From Minisyncoccota bacterium (GTDB lineage Bacteria > Patescibacteriota > Minisyncoccia > Phycocordibacterales > PALSA-1337), in contig JAQTPC010000001.1 in assembly GCA_028713005.1 (NCBI GenBank), forward strand, positions 1 through 33,413: 33,413 bases of DNA. The letters are read 5' to 3'. The position numbers and the translations under genes were made by a program. The notes under the pieces are model-generated. The model did no database searches. It was not told the DNA's origin and was given only the letters and a program-made list of their open reading frames with translations. Numbering within the stretch: the stretch's first letter is position 1; each line of letters starts with the position of its first letter. Below, piece after piece: positions 17,096-27,302 of the stretch.

Positions 17096-17120
17096 ATCCC
17101 CGCCGGCAAAGGTGGGGATT
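17096..17120 (-). terminator. Terminator for 17141-17647
   Basis: Minus strand AATCCCC-N12-GGGGATTTTTA. Confidence 0.65.
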
Positions 17121-17140
17121 GTGATTGAAACTAAACAACA

Positions 17141-17647
17141 TTATTGCCGTGGAAAATAGAGATTGTCGAGATTAAGGCGACGAACGTTTACGTGCTCGAT
17201 ATCAACATCGAACATAACTGAGAGTTTTTTGAATACTCCAGTCAAAGTTTCAATCTCATCACGCTCGATGACTTCGCCAGAAATGATACTGCCACCAGGC
17301 CTGTTGATTTCAAAGAAATGCATCGGCATAGGTTTGGTTGCGTGATACATATTCAATCCGCAGATTCGACGCTCCGGTTCCACGGTGCCGGTAAGCATCT
17401 GAACAGCAGCTAAGAAGTGCTTGCAGACTAGGGAAGGAGTTTCTCCGTTACCCCCGCCTGTGAATACGTATGTATCCTGTGTGAGAGGGTGGCCGATATG
17501 TGTTTTAAAGTCGTGCATCGGACCTTCGAAACGTCTGAACCAGTCGATGTTAAACGGCTTTGTCAGTTGGCTTAAGTCAGTGAGCATGGACATGTCGAGA
17601 CCGTTAAGTCCATCTGTTGAACTTTTGGTGAGAGCTTCAGTTTTCAT
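17141..17647 (-). CDS. Hypothetical protein
   Basis: 168 aa ORF with flanking terminator. Confidence 0.55.
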   Translation of the reverse strand: MKTEALTKSSTDGLNGLDMSMLTDLSQLTKPFNIDWFRRFEGPMHDFKTHIGHPLTQDTYVFTGGGNGETPSLVCKHFLAAVQMLTGTVEPERRICGLNMYHATKPMPMHFFEINRPGGSIISGEVIERDEIETLTGVFKKLSVMFDVDIEHVNVRRLNLDNLYFPRQ

Positions 17648-17727
17648 AGATCAAATTCCTTGGGTTGTTTTGTTTTGCTGTTCAAATTATATATTAACAT
17701 GTTTTGCATATAAGGTCAACATGGCAA

Positions 17728-17755
17728 AAAAGCCCACCGATAGGGGCTTTTTTGC
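17728..17755 (-). terminator. Terminator for 17777-18772
   Basis: AAAAAAGCCC-ACCGATA-GGGGCTTTTTT. Confidence 0.65.
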
Positions 17756-17776
17756 TTAATTTTTTAGAGAGACTAT

Positions 17777-18772
17777 TTAGATACCTGCTGTCGTAGTAAA
17801 TGAGAATTCATTTGTACGGCTTGTATTTCCAGTAGAGTCCTTTGACTCATATACCATGTAATATTGTGTACTTGTTGCAAGACCAGTAACTGTTATAGCG
17901 TGCGCACTTACGAGTGAAGTGTTCTCAACGAACGCAGTAGTACTCGCTGCTACATTGACTGGTGTACTTGTTGAGTAATAGGCCTTTGTTGTTGCATTCT
18001 CATTTGTCTTCCATGAAAGCTGAACGGTTGTTGAACCAATGATAGCAACTGCATTTGTGATGACTGGCGCACTCGTATCAGTGGTTGTAGCAACTACAGG
18101 ATAGTTCTTGGTAGTAAATGATGTTTGAGCTGAGGTGGCAGTATTTCCTGCAGCATCACGTGAACGAATGACCATGTAATATGTTGTACTTGCAGATAGT
18201 GGACTGAGGACGACAACATGATCTCTGTTTAATGATGTTTGTAGGACTACCTTGGTCGTACTCGCAGATAAATCGACAGGAGTGTTCAAACTATAGAACA
18301 CCGTCGTGTCAGATTTTTCGTTGGTAAACCAACGGATAACGGCATCTGTGATACGAGGATTGATACTGAGAGCACCTAGGATAGGCGCGGTTGTATCTGT
18401 CGTTGTACCTGTGCCAGGTGTACTTGTAGAATGTTCCTTGTCGTATTTCTTACCAATACCGAAGGGAAGATTACATTCATCTCCTATTGAGACTGTCGTA
18501 TTGTGTTTGATCCAGCCTGGTGCGATGAGATGACCGAAGGCACGGACACAACTCTTATTATCTTTTTTGTTGTTTTTATCCGTATCTTTCTCAACCTTTA
18601 CCTGTACTTTGGCTTGATCATTTTTTACCTGTTCATTTTTATTTGAGCGATTTTCATTGTCACTGTTGCCTTTGCCATTATCTTTTGCAAATGTAGACAA
18701 TGGACTCAATATGAGAGTTCCTACCAGTAGACTACCGCTTATGAGTGCTCCAATTTTTAAATATTTTTTCAT
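17777..18772 (-). CDS. Secreted protein with two fibronectin type III-like repeats
   Basis: Signal peptide; repeats TDTTAPILGALSI...STTYYMVIRSRDAAGNTATSAQTSFTT and TDTSAPVITNAVA...STQYYMVYESKDSTGNTSRTNEFSFTT. Confidence 0.75.
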   Translation of the reverse strand: MKKYLKIGALISGSLLVGTLILSPLSTFAKDNGKGNSDNENRSNKNEQVKNDQAKVQVKVEKDTDKNNKKDNKSCVRAFGHLIAPGWIKHNTTVSIGDECNLPFGIGKKYDKEHSTSTPGTGTTTDTTAPILGALSINPRITDAVIRWFTNEKSDTTVFYSLNTPVDLSASTTKVVLQTSLNRDHVVVLSPLSASTTYYMVIRSRDAAGNTATSAQTSFTTKNYPVVATTTDTSAPVITNAVAIIGSTTVQLSWKTNENATTKAYYSTSTPVNVAASTTAFVENTSLVSAHAITVTGLATSTQYYMVYESKDSTGNTSRTNEFSFTTTAGI

Positions 18773-18961
18773 GATTTTAAATGTGTATAATTAATGCTAA
18801 TAAAATGTACATCGTGTGTACCGTGCGACCTTTTCACACATTAAGGTAGACGAGATGGGGCATATATTCTTACCTAGACAGGCCAAATTCAACGTTGTAT
18901 CATGGAAATACGTTAATATGAATAATAAGGTAAGATTTGACTGCCATATACGTCTTTACCC

Positions 18962-19492
18962 ATGAACACTCGAGTGAAAGACCGATTTGTACAAATACAT
19001 ACAGAGCATGCGGATTCGATATTTCGATTTTGTTTTTTACGAGTGTCTGACCGAAATGTGGCTATAGACCTCACTCAAGATGTATTTATGCGCTATTGGG
19101 ATAACTTGATTAAAGGAAACAATATACAGAATGATAAAGCTTTTTTATTTACCGTCGCTCGAAATATCATTATTGATTGGTATAGAAAGAAAAAATCAAT
19201 TTCCCTCGATGCGCTCCAAGAAGAAAACGATGATCCAGAGGAGTTCGCCTTGATAGAAGATAATGCGAAAGGTGCCCTTGAACTCAGTACAGAAAGTCGT
19301 TTCTTGCTCGATAAAATCAAATCGCTCCCACATACGTCACAGCAAGTTCTCTATTTTAAATATATTGAGGATTTGAAGCCAAAAGAGATTGCAGAGATTC
19401 TACATATAAAAGAGAATGCAGTGTCCGTCCGAATATTCCGAGCCCTTGAAGATCTGCGAAAATTGACCGGCTACGATATACCGCCACAATAA
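18962..19492 (+). CDS. RNA polymerase sigma factor, sigma-70/ECF family
   Basis: VAIDLTQDVFMRYWDN (region 2), FLFTVARNIIIDWYRKKK, LPHTSQQVLYFKYIEDLKPKEIAEILHIKENAVSVRIFRALEDLR (region 4). Confidence 0.85.
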   Translation: MNTRVKDRFVQIHTEHADSIFRFCFLRVSDRNVAIDLTQDVFMRYWDNLIKGNNIQNDKAFLFTVARNIIIDWYRKKKSISLDALQEENDDPEEFALIEDNAKGALELSTESRFLLDKIKSLPHTSQQVLYFKYIEDLKPKEIAEILHIKENAVSVRIFRALEDLRKLTGYDIPPQ

Positions 19493-19497
19493 ATTGT

Positions 19498-20502
19498 ATG
19501 AAAAATAACCACATCAAAAACACCATAGTTGAAATAAAGAAGATATCTCTCACACACCAAGAGAAATCGGCGCTTTTTGATGTGCTTGATTGGTATGCTG
19601 AATCAAATCCTTCGGTTAAAAGTCCATATTCAATCTCAACATGGACTCATCAGTTGAGTAGACCATTGACCTATGTTCTCACTAGTTTACTCATCGTTCT
19701 TCTTGCTGGAGGCAGTAGTGTATTTGCGAGTGAAGGAGCGTTACCTGGTGATATCCTTTATCCGATCAAGATACATGTTTCTGAGCCACTTAAAGTTGCG
19801 CTTGCAACCTCACTTGAAGCAAAACAACAGGTTAAGGTTGCACAAGTTGAAGAGCGTCTCAAAGAAGCTGAGACATTGGCGGTTCAAGGCAGACTTACAT
19901 CATCAACATCTATTGAGATACAACAGGCTGTAGCAATGCGGGTGAGTGACGTGCATGATAGTTTGTCTGATAAAAATAAAAATCATCTTGAAGTTACACT
20001 CGCTGCACATGAAAATGTCTTGGAATCAATTAAGAAACACTCTTCTGATAGTGAAAAAACAAATATTGAAAATGTTCAAATTGCCTTGCGTCAAGATACA
20101 GAAGTAGCAAGCGCAAGCAGTGTTAGTAGTATTATGTTCGCTGCTAAAGTTGCTCCAATGAGAAGTGCGAAGATCAATCCTTCAGCATCAACGGCATTCA
20201 GTGAGAGAAAAGATAAAGTTCAAAAAGCTATTCAGGATGTTGATCAGAAAATTCATAACAATAGTAAAAATAACGATAGTGCAGATTCGTTTGAGCAGTC
20301 AATCTTAAATACCGCTTCAAGCTCAATACAAAATGCACAGACCAAGCTCAACCAAGCGGAAGACAATCATTCAAATAATAATGACGATGAGGCCAATGCT
20401 CTCATTGATGTGTCAGAAAAGAAAGTCCAGGAAGCATCTATCTCTATTGATCGTGGCCTAGAGTTGGGGAAGTTGAAGTGGTCAAATAGGGGGAACAAGT
20501 AA
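19498..20502 (+). CDS. DUF5667-like membrane protein, sigma-linked
   Basis: Directly follows sigma gene; TM then SEGALPGDILYPIKIHVSEPLKVALATSLEAKQQVKVAQVEERLKEAETLAVQGRL. Confidence 0.7.
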   Translation: MKNNHIKNTIVEIKKISLTHQEKSALFDVLDWYAESNPSVKSPYSISTWTHQLSRPLTYVLTSLLIVLLAGGSSVFASEGALPGDILYPIKIHVSEPLKVALATSLEAKQQVKVAQVEERLKEAETLAVQGRLTSSTSIEIQQAVAMRVSDVHDSLSDKNKNHLEVTLAAHENVLESIKKHSSDSEKTNIENVQIALRQDTEVASASSVSSIMFAAKVAPMRSAKINPSASTAFSERKDKVQKAIQDVDQKIHNNSKNNDSADSFEQSILNTASSSIQNAQTKLNQAEDNHSNNNDDEANALIDVSEKKVQEASISIDRGLELGKLKWSNRGNK

Positions 20503-20526
20503 GGTTGTGAGAACATATCTATAACC

Positions 20527-20555
20527 TTGACGTGTATACCCCTAGGGGGTATACT
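20527..20555 (+). promoter_or_regulatory. Promoter with embedded CsoR-type palindromic operator
   Basis: TTGACG - 17 nt - TATACT; palindrome GTATACCCC-TAG-GGGGTATAC at 20534-20554. Confidence 0.75.
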
Positions 20556-20561
20556 ATACGT

Positions 20562-20828
20562 ATGAAAAAAGAGATCAAAAGTGCATCTCAGCGCCGTCTG
20601 TCGATTATCTCCGGACAAGTTCGTGGTATACAAGATATGGTCGAGCAGGAAAAATATTGCGTAGACATCATCACTCAAATTGAAGCTGTACGCGAGGCAC
20701 TTTCTGGCGTTGGGGATTTGATATTGCAAAATCATCTAGAAACTCATGTAACTGAACAGATCAATAATGGTGAAGAAAAAAAAGCTGTTACAGAGATTCT
20801 GAAGATTTTTAAGTTGGCCCAAAAATAA
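20562..20828 (+). CDS. csoR: CsoR/RcnR (DUF156) family metal-sensing repressor
   Basis: RRLSIISGQVRGIQDMVEQEKYCVDIITQIEAVREAL...LQNHLETHV; start at 20562. Confidence 0.85.
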   Translation: MKKEIKSASQRRLSIISGQVRGIQDMVEQEKYCVDIITQIEAVREALSGVGDLILQNHLETHVTEQINNGEEKKAVTEILKIFKLAQK

Positions 20829-20829
20829 T

Positions 20830-21240
20830 ATGAAATACCTATCTTCATTCATTTTGGTAGGATTTCTGAGTGTACTATTTTTTGGTTTTTTGCCGATGAA
20901 TCATGATATTCATGGTGACATGAATGTTGCTGAACAACCATGTCCAATCATTTCACTAATAAATACTCTCTGTGGAACGAGTGGATCATTTATGTTGTTT
21001 GATCATATATCTGCACTTCAGTCACTTTCAAATATTCCACTTTCACCAACTATTTTAGGACTCAGCTTGATTGCGGTTTTTATGTATGCACTGATTCATT
21101 TCCTTCAAATACGTAACGTGCAACGTATAATTATACTCAAATTTAAACCAGTATCTCATGAGTCATATCTGGCACTTAGATCATTTTTCAAAGTTCGCTC
21201 ATGGCTTTCATTATTTGTATTGAGCCCTTCATTCATATAA
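20830..21240 (+). CDS. Small His/Met-containing membrane protein of copper operon
   Basis: Two TM segments, MNHDIHGDMN motif; 1 nt after csoR. Confidence 0.6.
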   Translation: MKYLSSFILVGFLSVLFFGFLPMNHDIHGDMNVAEQPCPIISLINTLCGTSGSFMLFDHISALQSLSNIPLSPTILGLSLIAVFMYALIHFLQIRNVQRIIILKFKPVSHESYLALRSFFKVRSWLSLFVLSPSFI

Positions 21241-21272
21241 CGCATTATTATTAGTTGTTATATTGAATTACT

Positions 21273-22643
21273 ATGGCACATAAAAAAATCATACTACACA
21301 TCAAAGGAATGCATTGTCGGTCGTGCGAAATACTTCTCGAACAAAATATCAGCGAGGTTGAGGGGGTGAAAAAAATCATCACAAATTATAAGAAGGGTAT
21401 AGCTGAAATAGAACATTTTGGTGATACTCCACGTATGCGCGAGATAGAAAAAGCTATCAATAATGCGGGTTACACACTTGGGCTTGAGGATAAAAAGCAT
21501 TTTTTCTCACGAAATCCAAAAGATTATGCTGAGCTTGCTGTTGCCGCCTGTTCATTATTTCTGATATACACAGCACTTCGCGTACTTGGTGTATTTGATA
21601 TCAATCTAAACCTAAGCGGTACTCCAGGGCTTGTTGGCGTACTCCTTGTCGGTCTTACTGCGGGTGTTTCAACCTGTATGGCCCTCATTGGAGGTCTTGT
21701 GCTCGGTATTTCTTCACGACATGCTGAACTACACCCAGATGCCAGCACAAAGGAAAAATTTCGACCACATATTTTCTTTAATCTCGGTCGACTCGCTTCG
21801 TATGCGCTCCTTGGAGGCTTTATCGGTCTTCTAGGTTCTGCATTCAAGCTGTCCTCGCCGGTACTCGGATCAATCACTTTGATTCTCGGTATCGTTATGT
21901 TATTCCTTGGACTCAAACTCACGGAAATCTTTCCAAAACTGCATAACAAAGGTCTTGTGTTACCAAAAGCGGTCAGTAAATTCTTTGGCCTGAAAACTGA
22001 AACAAAAGAATATAGCCATCGCGGAGCATTCATCACTGGTGTGCTGACATTCTTTGTGCCGTGTGGATTTACCCAAGCGATGCAGTTATATGCAGTCAGT
22101 ACGGGTAGCTTCACCCAAGGCGCATTGATCATGGGAATATTTGCTCTCGGCACATTGCCGGGAATCATTGGTATCGGAGGTTTAACTTCCGCTATACGGG
22201 GTAGTTTTGCTCGTCACTTCTTCAAATTTGCTGGCCTTGTCGTTGTTGCTCTTGCATTCTTTAACATCATCACCGGTTTCAATCTCACTGGTTGGTCACT
22301 TCCTTCACTACCATCATTTGGTTCAATCACGCAGAGTGTCGGTGGTTCATCAAATAGACCGGTTGAGATCATTGACGGCAAACAAGTTGTATATATGACA
22401 CAAGAGGTTGGAGGTTATAGCCCAAATAAATTCACTATTAAAAAAGGTATTCCAGTGCTTTGGAAAATCACCAGTGAAAGTCAATTCACCTGTGCAGCAT
22501 ATATCTCGATGCCGTCTAGTGGTATACGTAAGCCGTTGAAGCTCGGAGAAAACATCATTGAATTTACCCCAACACAGACTGGGGTTATGAAATTTACCTG
22601 TTCAATGGGCATGTACACGGGCGTATTCAATGTGATTGATTAA
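21273..22643 (+). CDS. HMA domain - TauE/SafE-like (UreH/DsbD-type) membrane domain - cupredoxin-like C-terminus fusion
   Basis: GMHCRSCE (HMA); GVLLVGLTAGVSTCMALIGGLVLG...TFFVPCGFTQAMQ; C-terminal YSPNKFTIKKGIPVLWKI...FTCSMGMYTGVFNV. Confidence 0.8.
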   Translation: MAHKKIILHIKGMHCRSCEILLEQNISEVEGVKKIITNYKKGIAEIEHFGDTPRMREIEKAINNAGYTLGLEDKKHFFSRNPKDYAELAVAACSLFLIYTALRVLGVFDINLNLSGTPGLVGVLLVGLTAGVSTCMALIGGLVLGISSRHAELHPDASTKEKFRPHIFFNLGRLASYALLGGFIGLLGSAFKLSSPVLGSITLILGIVMLFLGLKLTEIFPKLHNKGLVLPKAVSKFFGLKTETKEYSHRGAFITGVLTFFVPCGFTQAMQLYAVSTGSFTQGALIMGIFALGTLPGIIGIGGLTSAIRGSFARHFFKFAGLVVVALAFFNIITGFNLTGWSLPSLPSFGSITQSVGGSSNRPVEIIDGKQVVYMTQEVGGYSPNKFTIKKGIPVLWKITSESQFTCAAYISMPSSGIRKPLKLGENIIEFTPTQTGVMKFTCSMGMYTGVFNVID

Positions 22644-22668
22644 CTATTCTTGATAATACAAATATTTT

Positions 22669-24945
22669 ATGACTAAAAAAACACTACAAGTAAAAGGGAT
22701 GCATTGTGCCAGTTGTGCCACTATCATCACCCAGAAAGTATCAAAACTCGAAGGAGTGAAATCAGTGAATGTAAACGTTGCGACTGAGAAAGCACAGCTC
22801 GAATTTGATCATCAAGCAATTGATGTAAATAAAATGAATGCAGAGATCAAAAAGCTCGGCTATGAGTTTGTCGCTGAGTCAATGAACATGTCACCAGAAG
22901 ACCATTCAAAACATCTTGGTTTGAATCAAACAAAGAATGAAAAGATACAGGAGTTATCACGTATGAAAAACAAGATTTTATTTGTGATGCCAGTAGCACT
23001 CGTGGTATTCGTTCTTATGCTCTGGGATATTGCTTCAAAAACGCTTTTGTTTGTACCGAAACTTCCTATTCCTATGGAGATATTCAATGCAGTAGGTATG
23101 GTACTTGCAACCGTGGTTATGTTCTGGATCGGTCAACCGTTTCTGCAAGGTGTAGTACGCTTCATAAAGTACCGTGTGGCAAATATGGATACATTGATTG
23201 GTATAGGTACACTGGCTGCATATAGTTACAGTGTCATTATTACGTTGCTACCTCAGGTTCGCGAGACACTCAGTCTTCCTGAGTATACTTACTTTGATGT
23301 GACGATAGTCGTCATTGGCTTTGTTATATTTGGTAAATATCTCGAAGCACGCTCAAAACTACGCACAGGCGAGGCTATAGAAAAGCTCATGGGACTACAG
23401 GCAAAAACTGCACTTATATTTAGAAATGGTAATGAAGTTGAAATACCTGTAAGCGAAGTGAAAATTGGTGATATCATCATCGTCAAACCAGGCACAAAAA
23501 TACCAGTCGACGGAAGGATCGTCGAAGGCACATCGTCTATTGATGAATCTATGATCACTGGAGAGCCTATACCAGTCGACAAAAAAATCGGTGATCTAGT
23601 GGTCGGTGCAACAATCAATAAGCAGGGGAATATCAGATTCAGTGCTACAAAGATTGGATCTGATACAGTCTTGTCGCAAATCATAAAGATGGTTGAGGAA
23701 GCACAAGGATCAAAAGCACCTATTCAAGCAATGGCTGATAAGATATCGGCTATATTTGTGCCGGTTGTATTGGGTATTGCAGGACTTACTTTGATCACCT
23801 GGTTGACTGTTGGTGCACCGGCAATTGGATTTTCTGCGGCTTTATCGTACGGCATTCTTTCATTTGTAGGTATCCTTGTCATCGCATGTCCGTGTGCACT
23901 TGGCCTTGCAACACCTACAGCCATCATTGTTGGTGTAGGTAAAGGTGCAGAGTACGGTATTCTGATCAAAAATGCTGAAGCACTAGAGAAGCTGAGTAAA
24001 GTTGATACGATTGTGTTCGATAAGACAGGTACCATAACCAACGGCAAGCCTGAAGTAACTGATATCATTGTTTTGGATTCAGCATGGAATGAATCCCAAA
24101 TTCTTAGTCTAGCAGCTAGTATTGAAAAACTCTCAGAGCACCCTTTAGCCGAGTCTATCGTTTTGAAGGCCAGTGAACAAAAATTAGCTCTTGAAAAAGT
24201 GGATGACTTTGTTGCACTCGAAGGTGTTGGAGTAAAGGGCACTATTGGTAGTAAGAATATTTACGTTCACAAGCCATCATCAAATAATACTTCTACAATT
24301 TCTCAACTGAAAACACTACAGGAACAAGGCAAAACTGTTGTTGTTATTGAAGTCGAGTCAAAAATAATTGGTCTCATAGCTTTGAGTGATACATTGAAAT
24401 CAGAAGCCAAAGAAGCGATTGCAAAACTACATAAAAGGGGGATCAAAGTCGTCATGCTCACTGGTGACAATCATCTTGCTGCGCAGTATATCGCTACTCA
24501 AGCAGGTATTGATACAGTCATCGCTGAAGTTATGCCAGCGGAGAAAGCGGGTAAGATCAAAGCTCTCCAAGCAGAAGGTAGGGTTGTTGCAATGGCAGGT
24601 GACGGTATAAATGACGCCCCTGCACTCGTCCAAGCGGATGTGGGAATAGCTATGGCAACTGGTACAGATATTGCTATCGAGTCTGCTGGCATAACTCTAC
24701 TCGGCGGAGATATCAGTAAACTTTCTCAAGCATTTGAGCTGTCACGCGCTACCATGAGAACAGTAAAGCAGAATCTCTTTTGGGCCTTTATATATAATGT
24801 CGTGGGTATACCAATAGCTGCCGGGTTATTGTTCCCAATCTGGGGCATAGTGCTCAATCCAATATTTGCTGGGTTAGCCATGGCAGGCAGTAGTGTGTCA
24901 GTGGTGACAAATTCGCTTCGTCTTAAAACTAAGAAACTGAAATAA
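22669..24945 (+). CDS. copA: Copper-translocating P-type ATPase
   Basis: GMHCASCA (HMA), [44 protein letters not shown]. Confidence 0.93.
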   Translation: MTKKTLQVKGMHCASCATIITQKVSKLEGVKSVNVNVATEKAQLEFDHQAIDVNKMNAEIKKLGYEFVAESMNMSPEDHSKHLGLNQTKNEKIQELSRMKNKILFVMPVALVVFVLMLWDIASKTLLFVPKLPIPMEIFNAVGMVLATVVMFWIGQPFLQGVVRFIKYRVANMDTLIGIGTLAAYSYSVIITLLPQVRETLSLPEYTYFDVTIVVIGFVIFGKYLEARSKLRTGEAIEKLMGLQAKTALIFRNGNEVEIPVSEVKIGDIIIVKPGTKIPVDGRIVEGTSSIDESMITGEPIPVDKKIGDLVVGATINKQGNIRFSATKIGSDTVLSQIIKMVEEAQGSKAPIQAMADKISAIFVPVVLGIAGLTLITWLTVGAPAIGFSAALSYGILSFVGILVIACPCALGLATPTAIIVGVGKGAEYGILIKNAEALEKLSKVDTIVFDKTGTITNGKPEVTDIIVLDSAWNESQILSLAASIEKLSEHPLAESIVLKASEQKLALEKVDDFVALEGVGVKGTIGSKNIYVHKPSSNNTSTISQLKTLQEQGKTVVVIEVESKIIGLIALSDTLKSEAKEAIAKLHKRGIKVVMLTGDNHLAAQYIATQAGIDTVIAEVMPAEKAGKIKALQAEGRVVAMAGDGINDAPALVQADVGIAMATGTDIAIESAGITLLGGDISKLSQAFELSRATMRTVKQNLFWAFIYNVVGIPIAAGLLFPIWGIVLNPIFAGLAMAGSSVSVVTNSLRLKTKKLK

Positions 24946-24956
24946 TTTTCGTAACA

Positions 24957-24985
24957 AAAAACACCTCAAACGAGGTGTTTTTTGT
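24957..24985 (+). terminator. Rho-independent terminator
   Basis: AAAAACACCTC-AAAC-GAGGTGTTTTTTG. Confidence 0.8.
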
Positions 24986-25007
24986 TTAACGGACGATGAA
25001 ATGCAGT

Positions 25008-25766
25008 CTACTTGTTGTCTTTGTTTATCCAACCGAAGAGACTAAATTTGTCCTCATGAGCCTTAACGTATGCTTGCAAGCGTACCTGTTCAGCCTGGAG
25101 AGCGCTGATCTGGAGACTGATCTCTGTACGGTCAGAGGTACTTATTGTGCTACTGAGAAGAGCTTTCAAATCTTCAAGAGCTTGTGTTGTTGAAGCGATA
25201 CCTGCACGGATCTTACCAAGATTTTTGTAATCGCTACCAAAGAAGAATGTTCTGAGGCTGCCACGATTGTCTACTTTCGTCATAGCTGAAACAGTTGTAC
25301 TCGCAGAGTCATTTTGTGACATTGCTATCGCACGAACCTGAGCACCGATACCACCTTCACGGTCAGCGACACTGAGTAGTGAACGTACAAATGCCGAAAC
25401 AACACTGCGATGTTCTGCGCCTGAAGCCTTGTCAGCATCACGTCCATTGCGAGTACTTGATGCTGAATCGTCATCGTCACTGTCTCGACGTGTACTTGTT
25501 GCCTTTCCTTTTTCTAAATCTCTACTTTCACCCTTATTCTTAAACTGTATTGATGTAGTAGAACGAGTATCTTCAGTGTCGTTGTCGTCATCATCTGATA
25601 AACGCGCATTCGCACTGACACCAGTGGAGACATTTAGGGCATTAACACGAACATCTCCGCTCGCACTCGTATCACTTTCAATTTCGAGACCTCGTGCTGA
25701 TACAGTTGATATGCCCCCAGAGATGATGAGTGCGGTAAGTAATAGAACTATATGCTTATTTTTCAT
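25008..25766 (-). CDS. Secreted Ser/Thr/Asp-rich hypothetical protein
   Basis: Signal peptide MKNKHIVLLLTALIISGGISTVSA; DDDDN/STR-rich middle, helical C-terminus. Confidence 0.6.
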   Translation of the reverse strand: MKNKHIVLLLTALIISGGISTVSARGLEIESDTSASGDVRVNALNVSTGVSANARLSDDDDNDTEDTRSTTSIQFKNKGESRDLEKGKATSTRRDSDDDDSASSTRNGRDADKASGAEHRSVVSAFVRSLLSVADREGGIGAQVRAIAMSQNDSASTTVSAMTKVDNRGSLRTFFFGSDYKNLGKIRAGIASTTQALEDLKALLSSTISTSDRTEISLQISALQAEQVRLQAYVKAHEDKFSLFGWINKDNK

Positions 25767-25885
25767 AAAAATTAATATTTGACTGATAACGTGACTGTTT
25801 GAAGTGTAGCTTGCATTTGTTGCAAGTTCAACCTATTCAATCTATACTCTAATGACGCTTATTTGCTCAAAATATTACATTTTAT

Positions 25886-27298
25886 ATGCCTAGAACATAC
25901 ATAAAGGACCTTGCGAATCATATCGGTCAGGAAGTAACCATTAAAGGCTGGGTCGACATACGTCGCGACCAAGGTAAGCTTATTTTCTTTGATTTTCGTG
26001 ATATGACTGGCAAAGTTCAGGGTGTTATTCTTCCAAATGCCAAGGCTGCACATGAAGTCGGCTCAAAACTGCGTCCAGAGTGGGTTGTTGAAGTAAAGGG
26101 AAAGATCAATCAGCGTCCCGAGAAAAATGCTCAGAAAGACAAACAAAACGGCACCATCGAGCTCGAAATACTTGATATTGTTATCTTGAACGAGGCAGAA
26201 ACACCTCCATTCGATATTTCAAGTGAAGGCAAAGAGATCAATGAAGAAGTCCGTTTGAAATATCGTTACGTCGACCTTCGTCGTGAACGCATGCAAAAGA
26301 ACATCCGTAATCGTTCAAAGGCTATTCAGGTTATCCGTGAGTTCTATACTGGCGAGAATTTCACTGAAGTTGAGACTCCATACATGACTAAGTCAACACC
26401 AGAGGGTTCTCGCGACTACATTATCCCTTCACGTCTGTATCAAGGTAAGTTTTACGCACTCCCACAGTCACCACAGCAGTACAAACAGCTTCTTATGTCT
26501 GCTGGTTTTGAACGTTATTTCCAGATCGCTCGCTGTTTCCGTGATGAAGATACTCGTGGTGATCGTCAACCAGAATTCACTCAGATTGACTTGGAGATGA
26601 GTTTTGTTGTTCAAGAGGACGTCATGGCTATCAATGAACGCATGATTATCGAGCTTGTAAAGAAGCTCTATCCTGAAAAGGAAATTCAGCAAGTACCATT
26701 TCCACGTTTGTCATATAAAGAGGCAATGGAAAAATATGGCAACGATAAGCCTGATCTGCGTAAAGACAAAGAAAATCCAAACCTCCTCGCTTTTTGCTGG
26801 GTTATTGATTTTCCATTCTTTGAAAAGGTAGAGGAAGATGCAAAGGCGGGCGTAAAAGAAGGTTGGACATTTACACACAATCCATTCTCTGCGCCGAAGC
26901 CTGAGTTCATTCCTGACCTTATGGAAGGCAAGAACATTGGAGGTATCGTCGCTGCACAGTACGACATGGTCTTGAATGGTTATGAGATTGGTGGTGGTGG
27001 TATACGCAATCATGATCCAAAAGCACTTATCAAAGTCTTTGAGACTATGGGATATGCAACTGAACGTATTGAAAACAATTTTGGTCACATGCTCAAGGCT
27101 CTCGCTTCGGGTACACCTCCACACGGCGGGTTGGCATTTGGTTTTGATCGCCTTATGATGTTGCTCCAAAATGAACCGAATATCCGCGAGATTATCGCTT
27201 TTGCAAAAACTGGTGAGGGACGTGATCCGATGATGGATGCACCAGCAGAGGTTGAGCAAAAACAGCTCAGGGAGTTGGGGATCAAGTTCGGTAAATAA
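25886..27298 (+). CDS. aspS: Aspartate--tRNA ligase lacking the GAD insertion
   Basis: OB-fold VTIKGWVDIRRDQGKLIFFDFRD; YRYVDLRR; FQIARCFRDED.RGDRQPEFTQID; GLAFGFDRLMMLL. Confidence 0.93.
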   Translation: MPRTYIKDLANHIGQEVTIKGWVDIRRDQGKLIFFDFRDMTGKVQGVILPNAKAAHEVGSKLRPEWVVEVKGKINQRPEKNAQKDKQNGTIELEILDIVILNEAETPPFDISSEGKEINEEVRLKYRYVDLRRERMQKNIRNRSKAIQVIREFYTGENFTEVETPYMTKSTPEGSRDYIIPSRLYQGKFYALPQSPQQYKQLLMSAGFERYFQIARCFRDEDTRGDRQPEFTQIDLEMSFVVQEDVMAINERMIIELVKKLYPEKEIQQVPFPRLSYKEAMEKYGNDKPDLRKDKENPNLLAFCWVIDFPFFEKVEEDAKAGVKEGWTFTHNPFSAPKPEFIPDLMEGKNIGGIVAAQYDMVLNGYEIGGGGIRNHDPKALIKVFETMGYATERIENNFGHMLKALASGTPPHGGLAFGFDRLMMLLQNEPNIREIIAFAKTGEGRDPMMDAPAEVEQKQLRELGIKFGK

Positions 27299-27302
27299 AA
27301 GA

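Noticed and set aside
21524-22168. Minus-strand 214-aa ORF inside the HMA-TauE/SafE gene, and similar ORFs inside copA and aspS
   Set aside because: Antisense to confidently identified genes
25811-25827. CTTGCA-TTTGT-TGCAAG hairpin resembling the ACTTGCC element stem
   Set aside because: Differs in stem and loop length, lacks the TTTACCCGTCT tail, and lies in the AT-rich half; not a fifth copy
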